This document shows positions 46,501 to 55,333 of a DNA stretch of 64,000 nucleotides, piece by piece (within the stretch, counting starts at the first letter, position 1; the number at the start of each line of letters is the position of its first letter). A program made the position numbers and the translations under genes. The notes beneath the pieces are model-generated. The model saw only the letters and a program-made list of their open reading frames with translations. It made no database searches and had not been told where the DNA came from. Origin of the DNA: Streptomyces sp. NRRL S-87 (lineage in GTDB: Bacteria; Actinomycetota; Actinomycetes; Streptomycetales; Streptomycetaceae); the NCBI RefSeq assembly GCF_000719335.1, contig NZ_JOGB01000022.1, positions 39,280 to 103,279 on the forward strand, given 5' to 3'.

Positions 46501-47526
46501 TCAGAAGACCGACTCGGCCTCGTACATGCGCTTCTCGGGGACCCGCTTGAGCTCGGTGACGGCGGAGGCCAGCGGGGCCATCACGATGTCGGTGCCGCGC
46601 AGGGCGGTCATGTTGCCGAAGTCGCCCCGGTGGGCGGCCTCGACGGCGTGCCAGCCGAAGCGCGTGGCGAGCACCCGGTCGTACGCGGTGGGGACGCCGC
46701 CGCGCTGGACGTGGCCCAGGATGACGGGGCGGGCCTCCTTGCCCAGGCGCCGCTCCAGCTCGACGGCCAGCCGGTTGCCGATGCCCGCGAAGCGCTCGTG
46801 GCCGTACTGGTCGATCTCGCCCTTCTCGTACGGCATGGAGCCCTCGACCGGGTGCGCACCCTCGGCGACGCAGACGACGGCGAACTTCTTGCCGCGGTCG
46901 AAGCGCTCCTCCACCATCTTCACCAGGTCGGCGACCTGGAACGGCCGCTCGGGCAGGCAGATGCCGTGCGCGCCGCCGGCCATGCCGGACTCCAGCGCGA
47001 TCCAGCCGGCGTGGCGGCCCATGACCTCGACGACCATGACGCGCTGGTGGGACTCGGCGGTGGTCTTGAGGCGGTCGATGGCCTCGGTCGCGACCATGAC
47101 GGCGGTGTCGAAGCCGAAGGTGCGGTCCGTGGCGGAGATGTCGTTGTCGATCGTCTTCGGTACGCCGACGACGGGCATGCCCGCCTCGGACAGCATCCGG
47201 GCCGCGGTCAGCGTGCCCTCGCCGCCGATCGGGATGAGCACGTCCAGGCCGTACCGCTCGCGCAGCGCGGAGCAGTTCTCGGCCGCCTCGCTCAGCCGGG
47301 CGCGCTCCATGCGGGCCGAACCGAGGATGGTGCCGCCGCGGGCGAGGATGCCGCTGACGGCGTTGAGGTCGAGGGGGCGGTAGTGGCCGTCGAGCAGCCC
47401 CTTGAAACCGTCCTCGAAGCCGATGACCTCGTCGCCGTGACCGACGAGGGCCCGGTGCACGACCGACCGGATCACGGCGTTCAGACCCGGGCAGTCGCCG
47501 CCTGCGGTGAGGACTCCGATGCGCAT
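46501..47526 (-). CDS. pfkA: ATP-dependent 6-phosphofructokinase, mixed G104/K124 active site
   Basis: A 341-residue phosphofructokinase. MRIGVLTAGGDCPGLNAVIR opens the ATP-binding site. GGEGT carries Gly at residue 104, the position that selects ATP over pyrophosphate (Asp in pyrophosphate enzymes). PKTIDNDI has Lys at residue 124, typical of pyrophosphate-dependent enzymes, where E. coli ATP-PFK has Gly. TIDND holds the catalytic Asp; MGRHAGWIAL and GGVPTAYDR are further landmarks. It phosphorylates fructose 6-phosphate in glycolysis and is most likely ATP-dependent. AGGAG lies 10 nt before ATG 47526. It is divergent from pta. Confidence 0.95.
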   Translation of the reverse strand: MRIGVLTAGGDCPGLNAVIRSVVHRALVGHGDEVIGFEDGFKGLLDGHYRPLDLNAVSGILARGGTILGSARMERARLSEAAENCSALRERYGLDVLIPIGGEGTLTAARMLSEAGMPVVGVPKTIDNDISATDRTFGFDTAVMVATEAIDRLKTTAESHQRVMVVEVMGRHAGWIALESGMAGGAHGICLPERPFQVADLVKMVEERFDRGKKFAVVCVAEGAHPVEGSMPYEKGEIDQYGHERFAGIGNRLAVELERRLGKEARPVILGHVQRGGVPTAYDRVLATRFGWHAVEAAHRGDFGNMTALRGTDIVMAPLASAVTELKRVPEKRMYEAESVF

Positions 47527-47787
47527 CGTGCTTCGTCTCCTGCTTCTCGACGTACAAGTGCGGTCGTACGGGTCGGACTGTCTGATTGTTCCACGTACGG
47601 GGGCAAAGGTGCGCCGCTTGGTGCTCCACTCGACGGGCCCTCGGACCCCTGTGCAGGGACCCTTTGCCAGCGGGCGTCGTAGCCAGCCGCGGAGGTATTG
47701 TCAAGGGGGCAAGCCCATGCAACGGGGAATTCTCGACACGAGGAGCCGCAGGCCCGCCCGGCCACGGCTCAGGGACGGAGAGCACGC

Positions 47788-49902
47788 GTGACCCGCAGCG
47801 TGTACGTGACCGGAATCGACCGGGGAGACGGCCGCCAGGTCGTCGAGCTGGGCATCATGGAGCTGCTGGCCCGCCAGACGGGCCGCGTGGGGGTCTTCCG
47901 GCCGCTGCTGCACGACGCGCCCGACCGGCTGTCCGACCTCCTCAGGGCCCGCTACCGGCTGGAGCAGGACCCGGCCACCGCCTACGGCATGGAGTACCAC
48001 GAGGCCTCCGCCCTGCTCGCCGAGAAGGGCACCGACGAGCTGGTCTCGCGGCTGGTCGACCGCTACCACCGGGTGGCCCGGGACTACGAGGTCATGCTCG
48101 TGCTCGGCACCGACTACGCCGACACCAACCTCCCCGACGAACTGGCGCTCAACGCCCGCCTCGCGAACGAGTTCGGCGCCGTCGTGGTGCCGGTGGTGGG
48201 CGGCACCAGGCAGACCTCGGAGTCGGTGCGCGCCGAGGCCCGCAACGCCTTCCGCGCGTACGAGTCGCTGGGCTGCCAAGTGGTGGCCATGGTGGTCAAC
48301 CGGGTGGCCGCCAAGGACCGGGACCACATAGCCGAGCGGCTCGCCGCCCGCCTCCCCGTGCCCTGCTACGTCCTGCCCGACGACAAGTCCCTGTCGGCGC
48401 CCACGGTCTCCCAGATCACCCACGCCCTGGGGGGCGAGGTGCTGCTCGGCGACGACGCCGGACTGGCGCGCGACGCCCTGGACTTCGTCTTCGGCGGCGC
48501 CCACCTGCCGAACTTCCTGAACGCCCTGACTCCGGGCTGCCTCGTCGTCACCCCCGGGGACCGCTCCGACCTGATGGTCGGCGCGCTGGCCGCACACGCC
48601 TCGGGCACGCCGCCGATCGCGGGCGTGCTGCTCACCCTCAACGAGCGCCCGGCCCCGCACGTCCTGACCCTGGCCGCGAAGCTGGCGCCGGGCACGCCGG
48701 TGGTCTCGGTGGCCGGCAACTCCTTCCCCACCGCTGCCGAACTCTTCGCCCTGCAGAGCCGGTTGAACTCGGGTACGCCGCGCAAGCTGGAGACCGCGCT
48801 CGGGCTCTTCGAGCGGCACGTCGACACCGCCGCGCTGCGCGACCGCCTCTCGGTGGCCCGCTCCACCCGCGTGACCCCCATGATGTTCGAGCACGAACTG
48901 CTCGAGCGGGCCCGCTCCGCGCGGCGCCGCGTGGTCCTCCCCGAGGGCACCGAGGAGCGGGTGCTGCGCGCCGCCGACGTGCTGCTGCGCCGCGGGGTGT
49001 GCGACCTGACGCTGCTGGGCGACGCCGACGCCATCCGGAAGAAGGCCGGCGACCTGGGCCTCGACGTCTCCGCCGCCCAGCTGATCGACCCGCTGACCTC
49101 CCCGCTGCGGGAACGGTTCGCCGAGTACTACGCCAAGGTCCGCGCCCCCAAGGGCATGACGGTCGAGCTGGCCAACGACGTGGTCACCGACGTCAACTAC
49201 TTCGGCACCCTGATGGTCCAGGAGGGCCTGGCCGACGGGATGGTCTCCGGCTCGGTGCACTCCACCGCGGCCACCATCCGCCCCGCCTTCGAGATCATCA
49301 AGACGAATCCGGACGCCGCGATCGTCTCCTCCGTCTTCTTCATGTGCCTGGCGGACCGGGTCCTGGTGTACGGCGACTGCGCGGTGAACCCGGACCCGGA
49401 TGCCGAGCAACTGGCGGACATCGCCGTGCAGTCGGCCGCCACCGCCGCCGCGTTCGGCGTCGAGCCGCGGATCGCGATGCTCTCGTACTCCACCGGCACC
49501 TCCGGCTCGGGCGCCGACGTGGACAAGGTCCGCAAGGCGACCGAGCTCGTGCGCGAGCGCCGCCCGGACCTGCGCATCGAGGGCCCGATCCAGTACGACG
49601 CGGCCGTCGAGCCCAGCGTCGCGGCGACGAAGCTGCCCGACTCGGACGTGGCCGGCCGGGCGACCGTACTGATCTTCCCCGACCTCAACACCGGCAACAA
49701 CACGTACAAGGCCGTGCAGCGCTCGGCCGGCGCCGTGGCGGTCGGCCCGGTGCTCCAGGGCCTGCGCAAGCCGGTCAACGACCTCTCGCGCGGGGCGCTG
49801 GTGCAGGACATCGTCACCACCGTGGCGATCACCGCGATCCAGGCCCAGGGCGGCGGGACCCCCACCGGGGCGGTGCCGGCGGCCCCCACCGCCACCGCAT
49901 GA
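47788..49902 (+). CDS. pta: phosphate acetyltransferase, long form
   Basis: A 704-residue enzyme with two parts. Residues about 1-370 are the P-loop/DRTGG-type regulatory domain found in long Pta proteins. Its N-terminal loop reads TGIDRGDGRQVVELG, with no GK(S/T), so it may not bind nucleotide normally. The C-terminal catalytic domain (about 375-704) includes RRRVVLPEGTEERVL, GMVSGSVHSTAATIRPAF, FPDLNTGNNTYKAVQRSAGA and GPVLQGLRKPVNDLSRG. It interconverts acetyl-CoA and acetyl phosphate. GTG at 47788 has GGAG 7 nt upstream. It is 46 bp upstream of ackA, with which it forms the acetate-forming pathway. Confidence 0.96.
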   Translation: MTRSVYVTGIDRGDGRQVVELGIMELLARQTGRVGVFRPLLHDAPDRLSDLLRARYRLEQDPATAYGMEYHEASALLAEKGTDELVSRLVDRYHRVARDYEVMLVLGTDYADTNLPDELALNARLANEFGAVVVPVVGGTRQTSESVRAEARNAFRAYESLGCQVVAMVVNRVAAKDRDHIAERLAARLPVPCYVLPDDKSLSAPTVSQITHALGGEVLLGDDAGLARDALDFVFGGAHLPNFLNALTPGCLVVTPGDRSDLMVGALAAHASGTPPIAGVLLTLNERPAPHVLTLAAKLAPGTPVVSVAGNSFPTAAELFALQSRLNSGTPRKLETALGLFERHVDTAALRDRLSVARSTRVTPMMFEHELLERARSARRRVVLPEGTEERVLRAADVLLRRGVCDLTLLGDADAIRKKAGDLGLDVSAAQLIDPLTSPLRERFAEYYAKVRAPKGMTVELANDVVTDVNYFGTLMVQEGLADGMVSGSVHSTAATIRPAFEIIKTNPDAAIVSSVFFMCLADRVLVYGDCAVNPDPDAEQLADIAVQSAATAAAFGVEPRIAMLSYSTGTSGSGADVDKVRKATELVRERRPDLRIEGPIQYDAAVEPSVAATKLPDSDVAGRATVLIFPDLNTGNNTYKAVQRSAGAVAVGPVLQGLRKPVNDLSRGALVQDIVTTVAITAIQAQGGGTPTGAVPAAPTATA

Positions 49903-49948
49903 CCGCCGCCCGCACCCCCACCCCGCCGATACAGAAAGCCCCGCACCC

Positions 49949-51151
49949 GTGACCGCATCGCGCGTACTCGTCCTCAACTCCGGCTCCTCGTCGGTGAAGT
50001 ACCAGCTGCTCGACATGTCCGACGGCTCCCGGCTGGCCTCCGGCCTGGTGGAGCGGATCGGCGAGGAGACCTCCCGGATCGCGCACGCCCCGGCCGGCGG
50101 GGCCGCCGAGCGGGAGCAGACCGGCCCGGTCGCCGACCACGGGGCGGCGCTGAAGGCCGTGGCCGCGGAGCTGGCCGCCGACGGCCTGGGCCTGGACTCG
50201 CCGGAGCTGGCGGCCGTGGGCCACCGGGTGGTGCACGGCGGCACCCGCTTCACCGCGCCGACCGTGATCGACGACGAGGTGCTGAAGGAGGTCCGCAGCC
50301 TGGTTCCGCTGGCACCGCTGCACAACCCGGCCAACATCACCGGCATCGAGGTGGCCCGCGCGCTGCGCCCCGACGTCCCGCAGGTGGCGGTCTTCGACAC
50401 CGCCTTCCACGCGACGATGCCGGAGTACGCCGCCCGGTACGCGATCGACGCGCAGGTGGCCGACGAGCTGTCCATCCGCCGGTACGGCTTCCACGGCACC
50501 TCGCACGCCTACGTCTCGCGGGCCACCGCCGCGCTGCTGGGCAGGGCGCCGGAGGAGGTCAACGTCATCGTCCTGCACCTGGGCAACGGGGCCTCGGCCT
50601 CCGCGGTGCGCGGCGGGGTGTGCGTGGACACCTCGATGGGCCTGACCCCCCTGGAGGGCCTGGTCATGGGCACCCGCTCGGGCGACCTCGACCCGGCCGT
50701 GGTCTTCCACCTGGCGCGGGTGGGCGGCCTGTCGGTGGACGAGATCGACACCCTGCTGAACAAGCGCAGCGGCCTGCTGGGACTGTGCGGGGACAACGAC
50801 ATGCGCGAGGTGCTGCGGCGGGCCGGCGAGGGCGACCCGGCGGCGGACACGGCGTTCCGGGCGTACGTGCACCGGCTGAAGAAGTACATCGGCGCGTACG
50901 TCGCCGTGCTCGGCCGGGTGGACGCGGTGGCCTTCACGGCGGGGGTCGGCGAGAACGCGGCCCCGGTGCGGGAGGCTGCCGTCAGCGGGCTGGAGGAGCT
51001 GGGCCTGGTGGTCGACGCCGGGCTGAACTCCGTCCGGTCGCGCGAGCCGCGGCTGATCTCGCCGGACCACGCCCGGGTGGCGGTGGCCGTGGTCCCGACC
51101 GACGAGGAGCTGGAAATCGCCGCTCAGACCTACGAGCTGGTTACCCGCTAG
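49949..51151 (+). CDS. ackA: acetate kinase
   Basis: A 400-residue ASKHA-fold kinase. VLVLNSGSSSVKYQLLD is the N-terminal phosphate loop, GHRVVHGGT and DTAFHATMPEYAARYAI are substrate-binding segments, and YGFHGTSHAYVSRA precedes LHLGNGASASAV. ENAAPVRE (about 332) is in the C-terminal nucleotide site. It makes ATP and acetate from acetyl phosphate, or the reverse. GTG at 49949 lacks a strong ribosome site (only GAAAG about 10 nt upstream), consistent with translation coupled to pta. Pyruvate kinase follows on the same strand. Confidence 0.97.
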   Translation: MTASRVLVLNSGSSSVKYQLLDMSDGSRLASGLVERIGEETSRIAHAPAGGAAEREQTGPVADHGAALKAVAAELAADGLGLDSPELAAVGHRVVHGGTRFTAPTVIDDEVLKEVRSLVPLAPLHNPANITGIEVARALRPDVPQVAVFDTAFHATMPEYAARYAIDAQVADELSIRRYGFHGTSHAYVSRATAALLGRAPEEVNVIVLHLGNGASASAVRGGVCVDTSMGLTPLEGLVMGTRSGDLDPAVVFHLARVGGLSVDEIDTLLNKRSGLLGLCGDNDMREVLRRAGEGDPAADTAFRAYVHRLKKYIGAYVAVLGRVDAVAFTAGVGENAAPVREAAVSGLEELGLVVDAGLNSVRSREPRLISPDHARVAVAVVPTDEELEIAAQTYELVTR

Positions 51152-51214
51152 TCACTTGGACTTTCCACCAGACGGAATATTCCGCTACGAAACAAACCGG
51201 ATAGGATCCGCTCC

Positions 51215-52645
51215 ATGCGCCGTTCCAAAATCGTCTGCACGCTGGGCCCCGCCGTCGACTCGCTCGAGCAGCTGAAAGCTCTCATCGAGGCCGGTATGAA
51301 CGTGGCCCGATTCAATTTCAGCCACGGTTCCCAGGCAGAGCACCAGGAGCGGTACGACCGCGTCCGGCAGGCCGCCGCGGAGACCGGCCGGGCGGTCGGC
51401 GTCCTCGCCGACCTCCAGGGACCGAAGATCCGTCTGGAGACCTTCGCCGAGGGCCCCGTCGAGCTGGTGCGCGGTGACGAGTTCACCATCACCACCGACG
51501 ACGTCCCCGGCGACAAGTCCATCTGCGGCACCACGTACAAGGGCCTGCCCGGTGACGTGTCGGCCGGCGACCCGGTCCTGATCAACGACGGCAACGTCGA
51601 GCTGCGGGTCATCGAGGTCGACGGCCCGCGGGTCAGGACCATCGTCGTCGAGGGCGGCGTCATCTCGGACCACAAGGGCATCAACCTGCCCGGCGCGGCC
51701 GTGAACGTCCCGGCCCTGTCCGAGAAGGACGTCGACGACCTGCGCTTCGCCCTCCGCATGGGCTGCGACATGGTCGCCCTGTCCTTCGTCCGCGACGCCA
51801 ACGACGTCCAGGACGTGCACAAGGTGATGGACGAGGTGGGCCGCCGGGTCCCGGTCATCGCCAAGGTCGAGAAGCCGCAGGCCGTCGAGAACATGGCCGA
51901 CGTCGTCGCGGCCTTCGACGCGGTCATGGTGGCCCGTGGCGACCTCGCCGTCGAGTACCCGCTCGAGCAGGTCCCGATGGTCCAGAAGCGGCTCATCGAG
52001 ATGTGCCGCCGCAACGCCAAGCCGGTGATCGTCGCGACCCAGATGATGGAGTCGATGATCACCAACTCCCGGCCGACCCGCGCCGAGGCCTCCGACGTCG
52101 CCAACGCCATCCTCGACGGCGCCGACGCGGTCATGCTCTCCGCCGAGTCCTCGGTGGGCGCGTACCCGATCGAGACCGTCAAGACGATGTCGAAGATCGT
52201 CATGGCGGCCGAGGAGGAGCTCCTGTCCAAGGGCCTGCAGCCGCTGGTCCCGGGCAAGAAGCCGCGCACCCAGGGCGGCTCCGTCGCCCGCGCGGCCTGC
52301 GAGATCGCCGACTTCCTCGACGGCAAGGCCCTGGTCGCCTTCACCAAGTCCGGTGACACCGCCCGCCGGCTGTCGCGCTACCGCGTCACCCAGCCGATCC
52401 TGGCCTTCACCACCGACGAGGGCACCCGCAACCAGCTCGCCCTGAGCTGGGGCGTGGAGTCGTACGTCGTGCCGTACGTCGACAACACGGACGCCATGGT
52501 CGACCTCGTGGACGCCGAGCTCCTCAAGCTGGGCCGCTACGCCGCCGGCGACACCATGGTCATCACGGCCGGCTCGCCCCCCGGCGTCCCCGGCACCACC
52601 AACATGGTCCGGGTCCACCACCTGGGCGCCGCGCAGCAGGCCTGA
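51215..52645 (+). CDS. pyk: pyruvate kinase
   Basis: A 476-residue pyruvate kinase. RRSKIVCTLGPAVDS and NVARFNFSHG are N-terminal signatures; IAKVEKPQAVENM contains the catalytic Lys, and MVARGDLAVEYPLEQVP and MMESMITNSRPTRAEASDVANAILDGADAVMLSAES follow (motifs named separately). The C-terminal domain (about 350-470) is the regulatory one. It converts phosphoenolpyruvate and ADP to pyruvate and ATP. It is 63 bp after ackA and may share its transcript or have its own promoter; a strong terminator follows. Confidence 0.97.
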   Translation: MRRSKIVCTLGPAVDSLEQLKALIEAGMNVARFNFSHGSQAEHQERYDRVRQAAAETGRAVGVLADLQGPKIRLETFAEGPVELVRGDEFTITTDDVPGDKSICGTTYKGLPGDVSAGDPVLINDGNVELRVIEVDGPRVRTIVVEGGVISDHKGINLPGAAVNVPALSEKDVDDLRFALRMGCDMVALSFVRDANDVQDVHKVMDEVGRRVPVIAKVEKPQAVENMADVVAAFDAVMVARGDLAVEYPLEQVPMVQKRLIEMCRRNAKPVIVATQMMESMITNSRPTRAEASDVANAILDGADAVMLSAESSVGAYPIETVKTMSKIVMAAEEELLSKGLQPLVPGKKPRTQGGSVARAACEIADFLDGKALVAFTKSGDTARRLSRYRVTQPILAFTTDEGTRNQLALSWGVESYVVPYVDNTDAMVDLVDAELLKLGRYAAGDTMVITAGSPPGVPGTTNMVRVHHLGAAQQA

Positions 52646-52675
52646 CGCCCGCCGCGCCACCCGCTGCCGCACAGC

Positions 52676-52717
52676 CACCGAGGGCGGCACCCCTGACCGG
52701 GGGTGCCGCCCTCGGTG
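52676..52717. terminator. very strong stem-loop after pyk
   Basis: Perfect 18-bp arms CACCGAGGGCGGCACCCC and GGGGTGCCGCCCTCGGTG with a 6-nt loop, 30 bp after the pyk stop. It also lies downstream of the minus-strand gene at 52814, so it may act in both directions. Confidence 0.88.
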
Positions 52718-52813
52718 CGTGCCGGGCGGGGTGCGTCCCGGGCGGCATGCGTCGCGGGCGCGGGCCCGGAGCGCGTCCCGGGGGGGCCGGGCCCGGGCGC
52801 GCCGTGGCCCGCG

Positions 52814-53173
52814 TCAGCCCGGCAGCGGCACTCCCAGCTCGCGCACGCCGTCCAGGTAGGCGCCCTCCTCGTCCGTACCGGGCACGACGGTGCGGCCGCT
52901 GCGCTCCAGGAGGGTGACGGCGAGGGGCAGGACGCCGTCGAGGAGCAGCCACAGGAACTGGTGCGAGCTCCTGGCGCGCACGGCCGGCAGCTCCTGGACG
53001 AACTCGCCGAAGGCGTCGGGGTCGATCCGGAACCAGCCCCCGGCGAGGGCCTCCAGCCCCGTGGGCCGCCGCACGGCCTTCCCCGCCGCCTCCAGCATGT
53101 CGACGAAGAGCACGGCCACGCGGTTGGACGCCCCGAAGACGGGGTCGTCGTCTATCTCGAACAGGTAGCTCAT
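52814..53173 (-). CDS. small uncharacterised protein, DUF6086-like
   Basis: A 119-residue soluble protein beginning MSYLFEIDDDPVFGASNRV, then LFVDMLEAAGKAV, FRIDPDAFGEFVQEL and RARSSHQFLWLLLDGVLPLAVTLLERSG. The pattern of short acidic N-terminus, a middle helix and a hydrophobic C-terminal helix matches what I remember of the Streptomyces DUF6086 family, but this is recollection. GAGGAT lies about 10 nt before the ATG. It is separated from the upstream envelope operon by a strong terminator. The function is unknown. Confidence 0.7.
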   Translation of the reverse strand: MSYLFEIDDDPVFGASNRVAVLFVDMLEAAGKAVRRPTGLEALAGGWFRIDPDAFGEFVQELPAVRARSSHQFLWLLLDGVLPLAVTLLERSGRTVVPGTDEEGAYLDGVRELGVPLPG

Positions 53174-53234
53174 GGCCGGTCATCCTCGCACCGAAGACCG
53201 CCCGCGTCAGGGGGCCCGCACGGGCGCCCGACGA

Positions 53235-53279
53235 CGACGGCAGGGCGCCGCTCCCCAGGGGGAGGGCGCCCTGCCGTCG
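53235..53279. terminator. large stem-loop between the envelope operon and the DUF6086-like gene
   Basis: Perfect 15-bp arms CGACGGCAGGGCGCC and GGCGCCCTGCCGTCG; the 15-nt loop itself contains CTCCCC and GGGGAG. It lies 20 bp beyond the stop of the exported repeat-rich protein. Confidence 0.85.
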
Positions 53280-53299
53280 GGTGCGTGCCGCGTCGCGGG

Positions 53300-54580
53300 C
53301 TACTCCATCCAGCTGTGGAGGCCGGGGACGGTCAGCGTGCCGCCGAACTGGCCCGCCTGGGTCACCTTGGCGTTGGTGAAGAAGGCGAACGGCACGTTCA
53401 GCGGGGGCGGGGTGTCCGGGCTGAAGGTGATCGGGATCAGGCCGAACAGGTTGCCCTTGAGCTCCTCGGTGTACATCGTCACCGTGCCGCCCCGGATCGT
53501 GGAGGTCGAACCGCCACGGGCCTTGAGGTGGGCGACGGTGCCGGACTTGCCGACGCGCTGGTAGAGGTCCTTGATGTCCACCGAGGACGCGGTGAACTTG
53601 AGGACCTTCTTGATCTTGCCGCCGGCCGTCTTGACCTCGACGATGCCGTGGTAGTCCAGGCCGGAGAGGGTCAGCAGCGAGCTGTCCAGGTACCAGGGCT
53701 CGTCGGGCAGGAGCGGGACGCCGTCCTCCATCTCCGCCGCGGCCAGGGCCTTGGCGTCGTGGGTCGGGCAGGGGAACGGCTGCTTGCCGTCCTTGTCCTT
53801 GCCGTAGTCGTCGTCGGAGGCCTTCGTGCCGGTCTCGTCCTTCGGCTCCTCGGCCGTCTTCTTCACGTCGTCCGAGAGGTCCTCGACCTTGGCGCCGCTG
53901 CGCTTGGCGGCCTCGCGGATCGCCTCCGCGGTCTTGGAGTCCACCTTCGAGGGACCGGTGTCCGCGGCGGGCTTCCCGTCCGTGGCCGGCGTCTTCTCGT
54001 CCGGCTTCTCCTCGCCGGGCTTCTCCTCGCCGGGCTTCTCCTCGCCGGGCTTCTTCGTCAGGTCGCCGAGCAGGTCGTTGAGCTTGTCGCCCACGCCCAG
54101 CGGGTCCAACGGGTCCGGGGTCGCCGTCCGGGTGTCGGCCGGGCCCTCGTCCTTCTGCGGGCCGGCCGTCGAGGACGGATCCGCCGAGGGCGAGGTCTCG
54201 GGCTCGGGCTCCTTCGTCGCCCCGGGAGAGGCGGACGGGGAGGCGGAGGGCGAAGCCTTCGGCGAGGGGCTCTCGTCCTTCGGCTTGCTCGGCATGTCGG
54301 TCGCCTTCGGCGAGGGCGACTCCTGCGGCGGCTCGTCCGAGCGCGTCACGCACGGGCCGGGCGCGAAGGGTATGTCCTTGTCGTCGGCGAGTGCCAGCTT
54401 GGGCGCCATCCCCATGCCGACGAAGACGGCGGTGGGCATCGCGGCCAGGGCCATCGTCTTGCCGACGGGTATCTGGAGCTTGGTGAGCAGGGACTTCCTC
54501 GGCGCCGCGTGGCGCGGGCCCTTCCTCTCACGGGACTGCGCATCGGGCGCGATGGCCCGCTGCGTCTCGTCACCCCGCAC
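53300..54580 (-). CDS. repeat-rich exported protein of the DUF6230/DUF6114 neighbourhood
   Basis: A 426-residue protein. GTG at 54580 follows GGGAGGAACA and overlaps the DUF6114 gene by 11 bp, so the two are translationally linked. A polar N-terminus precedes a hydrophobic signal-like segment at about 48-65 (MALAAMPTAVFVGMGMA). Residues about 70-275 are low-complexity, rich in Ser, Pro, Lys and acidic residues, including three exact PGEEK repeats. The C-terminal 140 residues are a folded beta-rich domain (LTLSGLDYHGIVEVKTAGG, KFTASSVDIKDL, FAFFTNAKVTQAGQFGG). A secreted or membrane-anchored stalk bearing a C-terminal head is the most natural reading. Confidence 0.8.
   Translation of the reverse strand: MRGDETQRAIAPDAQSRERKGPRHAAPRKSLLTKLQIPVGKTMALAAMPTAVFVGMGMAPKLALADDKDIPFAPGPCVTRSDEPPQESPSPKATDMPSKPKDESPSPKASPSASPSASPGATKEPEPETSPSADPSSTAGPQKDEGPADTRTATPDPLDPLGVGDKLNDLLGDLTKKPGEEKPGEEKPGEEKPDEKTPATDGKPAADTGPSKVDSKTAEAIREAAKRSGAKVEDLSDDVKKTAEEPKDETGTKASDDDYGKDKDGKQPFPCPTHDAKALAAAEMEDGVPLLPDEPWYLDSSLLTLSGLDYHGIVEVKTAGGKIKKVLKFTASSVDIKDLYQRVGKSGTVAHLKARGGSTSTIRGGTVTMYTEELKGNLFGLIPITFSPDTPPPLNVPFAFFTNAKVTQAGQFGGTLTVPGLHSWME
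54005..54049. repeat. three exact 15-bp tandem repeats in the exported protein gene
   Basis: CTTCTCCTCGCCGGG three times head to tail, encoding PGEEK repeats on the minus strand. Copy number is likely to vary between strains. Confidence 0.85.
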
Positions 54581-55187
54581 TGTTCCTCCCGCCGTTGGCG
54601 TGGGCAGTCGTCTCGGTCGCGGCGGGCCCCTGCGCGAACGGCTGCTCGTACGCGGTGTGGTCCGCGTGCTGCTGCTCGTACGGGAAGCCCTGCGGGTCCG
54701 TTTCCGTGCGGGGACCGGGGACGTGCTCCGGCTGCTCGCCCACCTCGGCCATGCCGTCCTCGCCGTCCTCGGCCTCGTCCTCCGCCTTCCCGGGAGCCCA
54801 GGACAGTGCCAGCGCACCGCCGATCAGCGCGGGGAAGAAGCCCAGGAAGAAGCCGCCGAAATTGGATACCGGGAGCGAGATCAGGGCCAGCAGGATCGCG
54901 GCCACACCGGCGAAGACCCGCATGGTCTGCTGGAACCAGAGGCAGAGGCCCAGCGTGATGAGCAGGAAGCCGATGATCAGCGAACCGGAGCCGGCGGTGG
55001 TCGCCATGGCGATGGTGACGTTCCCGAGGCGGACGTCCGCGTACGGGAAGTAGAGGATCGGGACGCCGCCGAGCAGGGTGAACAGACCCGCCCAGTAGGG
55101 CCTGGTGCCCCGCCACTGACGGAACGTGAGCCGACCACGCTTGAGCCAGTGCATGTCCTGGGGGGAAACCGGGGCCTCGGCGTTCAT
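54570..55187 (-). CDS. DUF6114 membrane protein
   Basis: A 205-residue protein. After a polar N-terminus (WLKRGRLTFRQWRGTRPYW) come four closely packed membrane helices between about 30 and 130, containing FTLLGGVPILYFPYADVRLGNVTIAMATT and FLLITLGLCLWFQQ in separate helices. The C-terminal 75 residues are an acidic, Gly/Pro/His-rich tail (HVPGPRTETDPQ). This layout is that of DUF6114, which in Streptomyces is habitually adjacent to DUF6230. GGGAG lies about 9 nt before the ATG at 55187. Function unknown; probably a membrane component of a small envelope system with the genes on either side. Confidence 0.85.
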   Translation of the reverse strand: MNAEAPVSPQDMHWLKRGRLTFRQWRGTRPYWAGLFTLLGGVPILYFPYADVRLGNVTIAMATTAGSGSLIIGFLLITLGLCLWFQQTMRVFAGVAAILLALISLPVSNFGGFFLGFFPALIGGALALSWAPGKAEDEAEDGEDGMAEVGEQPEHVPGPRTETDPQGFPYEQQHADHTAYEQPFAQGPAATETTAHANGGRNSAG

Positions 55188-55236
55188 GGACAACAGCTCC
55201 CTGGAAACGGTGGTACGGAGAACTACGTGAAGTGCC

Positions 55237-55277
55237 GGGACGGGCGGGCGGAGCGGCAGGCGCCGCCCGCCCGTCCC
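55237..55277 (-). terminator. internal stem-loop between DUF6230 and DUF6114 genes
   Basis: Perfect 15-bp arms GGGACGGGCGGGCGG and CCGCCCGCCCGTCCC around an 11-nt loop. In this orientation it would partially terminate or protect the DUF6230 message, so expression along the operon may be unequal. Confidence 0.7.
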
Positions 55278-55333
55278 CCAAGCGCTCGGACCGCCGGGCT
55301 GGTAAGGGCCCGGTGTCCGCTAGGTGGTCAGGC

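Noticed and set aside
47701..50499. Very long minus-strand frame opposite pta and ackA
   Set aside because: Both plus-strand genes have diagnostic motifs across their length. The antisense frame lacks any.
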